From Halomonas sp. ALS9 (GTDB lineage: Bacteria > Pseudomonadota > Gammaproteobacteria > Pseudomonadales > Halomonadaceae), in the NCBI RefSeq assembly GCF_001651035.1, contig NZ_LXRG01000173.1, forward strand, positions 186,001 to 250,000: a DNA stretch of 64,000 bases, in the 5' to 3' direction. Shown piece by piece: positions 62,154-64,000 of the stretch. How positions within the stretch are numbered: the stretch's first letter is position 1; each line of letters begins with the position of its first letter. The notes under the pieces are model-generated. The model saw only the letters and a program-made list of their open reading frames with translations, had not been told where the DNA came from and searched no databases. A program made the position numbers and the translations under genes.

Positions 62154-63674
62154 ATGCAACTTCCATTAAGACGCACACACCGTCTTGCATTGGCGACAAT
62201 TGCCCCGCGCACTTTTGCCTTTTGCCATACCTTCGGGCTAACCGTATGGATCTCCATAGTAGAAAGCAGCGGCTGGACGCTTATTCTGCCGGGAGTTTTA
62301 CTGCTGCTATGGCCCGGCGTCGCCTATGCGCTTGCGGCAAGCGCTCAGAATTCCAAGCGTGCCGAATTTAGGAATCTCCTCTTCGACAGCCTGCTGTTTG
62401 GCTTTTGGTGTAGCGTGCTGGATTTTTACCTTTTAGCCACCATTACTATCGGGCTTGCCTGTTTGATGAATAACTTAGTGGTCGGCGGAGTGCGGAAAAT
62501 GATTGTTTCAGCTGCACTTTTTGCTGTCGCTGCGATGGTCGGAAGTACCCTGACAGGGTTCACTTTTCGTCCCTATGTGAGCAACAATTTAGACATCTAC
62601 CAATGGGCCGGGGCTGTGGTCTATTTTCTAACCATAGGTCGTGTAACGTACAGCCAGAATCGTCAGATCGGCCGCAGCATTGGCGAGATTAAGTTTCAGA
62701 ACCGGGTTTTTCAAGCCCTATTGGATCTCGGGGCGGTCGCCAATCGTGCGATCAATATCCATTCTCTGCTGGATGACTCGTTAAACCACCTACATAGCCA
62801 TTTTCCCGACTACGGCTTTGCCGTTTTTCTACAAGAACGGCAACGCTCAGAAGTGACACGCTACGCGGCTATTGCGGGGCTAAGCCCAAAGGATGAAGAA
62901 CGCCTAAAGCGCCTATTGGCCGGTGTCCATGAGCAAAGAGAGTATCCAATCAAACTGCCACCAACAGAGCAAGATGAGAATTTATATATTACATCCATGG
63001 GGGTCCGTTTAAGCTTGTACGAAGGTTGGTTGTTCGTAAAAGCTCCCAAACGGGACGATGGCTTGGAGCAAATACTGTCGCTATTTGCCGACCAACTGGC
63101 GACCGCTACCGAAAATAAATTGTTGCATTTGGAGCTGAAAAAAACCGCTGAGCGTGACGGGCTCACCGGCCTTTATAACCGAGGTTTCTTGGAATCGGCG
63201 CTGCAGTTGAGCATTCAGGGCAAAGCACAGACGCCAAGCCTGGATTTTGCTGTTCTAATGATGGATGTCGACAGACTCAAGGAAGTGAACGACCAATATG
63301 GCCATGTCGCAGGCGATCAATTGATTGCTGGCGTTGCCAAGTATCTGCAACTTCACTGCAGAGATAGTGACGTACTGGCACGCTACGGTGGCGACGAATT
63401 CGTCATTCTATTCCCCTCTGCCGACCTGGCAGCAGCCAAGCGTATGGCAAGTCTGCTCAGGGAAAATCTGCCCAACCAACGTTGCACCATCGACACCGCG
63501 AACGGCGAACGCGAAGAGCTGGCGCTTCATGTGAGCTTGGGGTTCGCCAGCTCCAGCGAAGCGCCTGCCCTGCAGGTATTTACTTTGGCAGATGAGCGCA
63601 TGTACGAAGACAAAAGTCAGCGCCGCAAACCAAAGTCCCGCGCGCTAGACACACCGAGCAGCCCCTCCTTATAG
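62154..63674 (+). CDS. Diguanylate cyclase with MASE2-like membrane domain
   Basis: This 506-residue protein has an N-terminal region with five or six hydrophobic segments (residues 10-165) that resembles the MASE2 domain of the DgcC/AdrA family, a middle region (about 180-320) that looks like a GAF sensor, and a C-terminal GGDEF domain. The active site GGDEF is intact (ARYGGDEFVILF), with an inhibitory RDSD five residues before it. No EAL domain. RBS is weak (AAAGA before ATG 62154). Confidence 0.88.
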   Translation: MQLPLRRTHRLALATIAPRTFAFCHTFGLTVWISIVESSGWTLILPGVLLLLWPGVAYALAASAQNSKRAEFRNLLFDSLLFGFWCSVLDFYLLATITIGLACLMNNLVVGGVRKMIVSAALFAVAAMVGSTLTGFTFRPYVSNNLDIYQWAGAVVYFLTIGRVTYSQNRQIGRSIGEIKFQNRVFQALLDLGAVANRAINIHSLLDDSLNHLHSHFPDYGFAVFLQERQRSEVTRYAAIAGLSPKDEERLKRLLAGVHEQREYPIKLPPTEQDENLYITSMGVRLSLYEGWLFVKAPKRDDGLEQILSLFADQLATATENKLLHLELKKTAERDGLTGLYNRGFLESALQLSIQGKAQTPSLDFAVLMMDVDRLKEVNDQYGHVAGDQLIAGVAKYLQLHCRDSDVLARYGGDEFVILFPSADLAAAKRMASLLRENLPNQRCTIDTANGEREELALHVSLGFASSSEAPALQVFTLADERMYEDKSQRRKPKSRALDTPSSPSL

Positions 63675-63682
63675 AAACGTCC

Positions 63683-64000
63683 TTATAAACCACTGTCCAG
63701 CGGTTGCCCCCACTTATCACCATGCACGAGTTCGCTTAATGATAGACGGGAACACCAGCCTTTGGCTTCAAGCTCTGGCTGGTCTAAAAACTCGCTCACA
63801 TAGCCAAGGCAGAGATACGCCAGCGGATAAACGTGCTCGGGCAGGTTCAATGCCGCGCTTAGCTGCTCTTGGTCAAGAATACTCACCCAGCCAACGCCAA
63901 TGCCTTCCGCTCGCGCCGACAGCCAGAGGTTTTGTACAGCGAGACAAGTGCTGAAAAGGTCGGTATCCACAATGCTATTGCGCCCGAGCACATGGGGGCC
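63683..64000 (-). CDS. bluB: 5,6-dimethylbenzimidazole synthase BluB, C-terminal part
   Basis: The open frame continues past the right edge (HVLGRNSIVDTDLFS at the start of what is visible). About 106 codons are present, and the N-terminal FMN-binding part lies outside. RAEGIGVGWVSILDQEQLSAAL and the SVSEFLDQPELEAKGW-like end are typical of BluB, a flavin-destructase that makes the lower ligand of vitamin B12 from FMNH2. It is convergent with the MASE2 diguanylate cyclase gene with eight bases between stops. Confidence 0.9.
   Translation of the reverse strand, partial: GPHVLGRNSIVDTDLFSTCLAVQNLWLSARAEGIGVGWVSILDQEQLSAALNLPEHVYPLAYLCLGYVSEFLDQPELEAKGWCSRLSLSELVHGDKWGQPLDSGL

Overview
The window looks like an ordinary chromosomal stretch of a moderately GC-rich gammaproteobacterium, most probably Halomonadaceae (Halomonas and relatives). 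I base this on the conserved miaB-phoH-ybeY-corC-lnt order, the MASE2 and DISM-type diguanylate cyclases, the DUF3581, DUF1289 and DUF3820 proteins, and general protein similarity as I recognise it. I see no prophage, transposase, integrase, CRISPR array or rRNA. The only RNA genes are three identical tRNA-Asn genes; there is also one TPP riboswitch.

Layout. 1-9 kb is housekeeping: the end of tail-specific protease Prc, an ArsR-type regulator, the tRNA-Asn triplet, then tRNA thiomethylation (miaB), RNA/ribosome quality control (phoH, ybeY), CorC and apolipoprotein N-acyltransferase (lnt). 9-25 kb is a patchwork of small metabolic and regulatory units: a YahK-type alcohol dehydrogenase with a divergent YqhC-like AraC regulator, a VOC protein with a divergent LysR regulator, small DUF proteins, a DJ-1 protein, an orphan amino-acid-type binding protein beside a chemoreceptor, arfB, and a proline-racemase-family/oxidoreductase pair. 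24.6-32 kb holds corA, a GAF-PAS-GGDEF protein, a TPP-riboswitch-controlled sodium:solute symporter, an AhpD-like protein and mmsA.

32-43 kb is the most interesting part. A zinc metallopeptidase, an alpha-E protein and a circularly permuted ATP-grasp protein face a three-gene operon (transglutaminase-DUF2126 giant, ATP-grasp/alpha-E fusion, second transglutaminase). The 363-bp divergent region between the arms contains two back-to-back sigma-54 promoter matches (GG-N10-GC on each strand) flanking a near-consensus NtrC site. This suggests that both arms of a predicted peptide-ligase/peptidase system are switched on together by nitrogen limitation. The fused ATP-grasp protein seems to lack the segment carrying the nucleotide-binding Lys-Pro motif of its stand-alone paralogue.

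43-64 kb contains DUF3581, an AsmA-like giant, a TRIC-type channel, a secreted DUF305 protein, an NfeD/SPFH pair, a DISM diguanylate cyclase, DUF2252, a symporter/DUF3311/amidase group with LysR and GNAT genes, a GlxA-like regulator divergent from a methyltransferase, a GST, a WYL regulator, a MASE2 diguanylate cyclase and the C-terminal part of BluB at the right edge.

A second window-wide pattern is a set of short tandem duplications (12-18 bp units, two to seven copies), nearly all in spacers or at the extreme ends of genes. Some copy a stop codon, others expand a signal peptide or an acidic/Gln-Ser tail.
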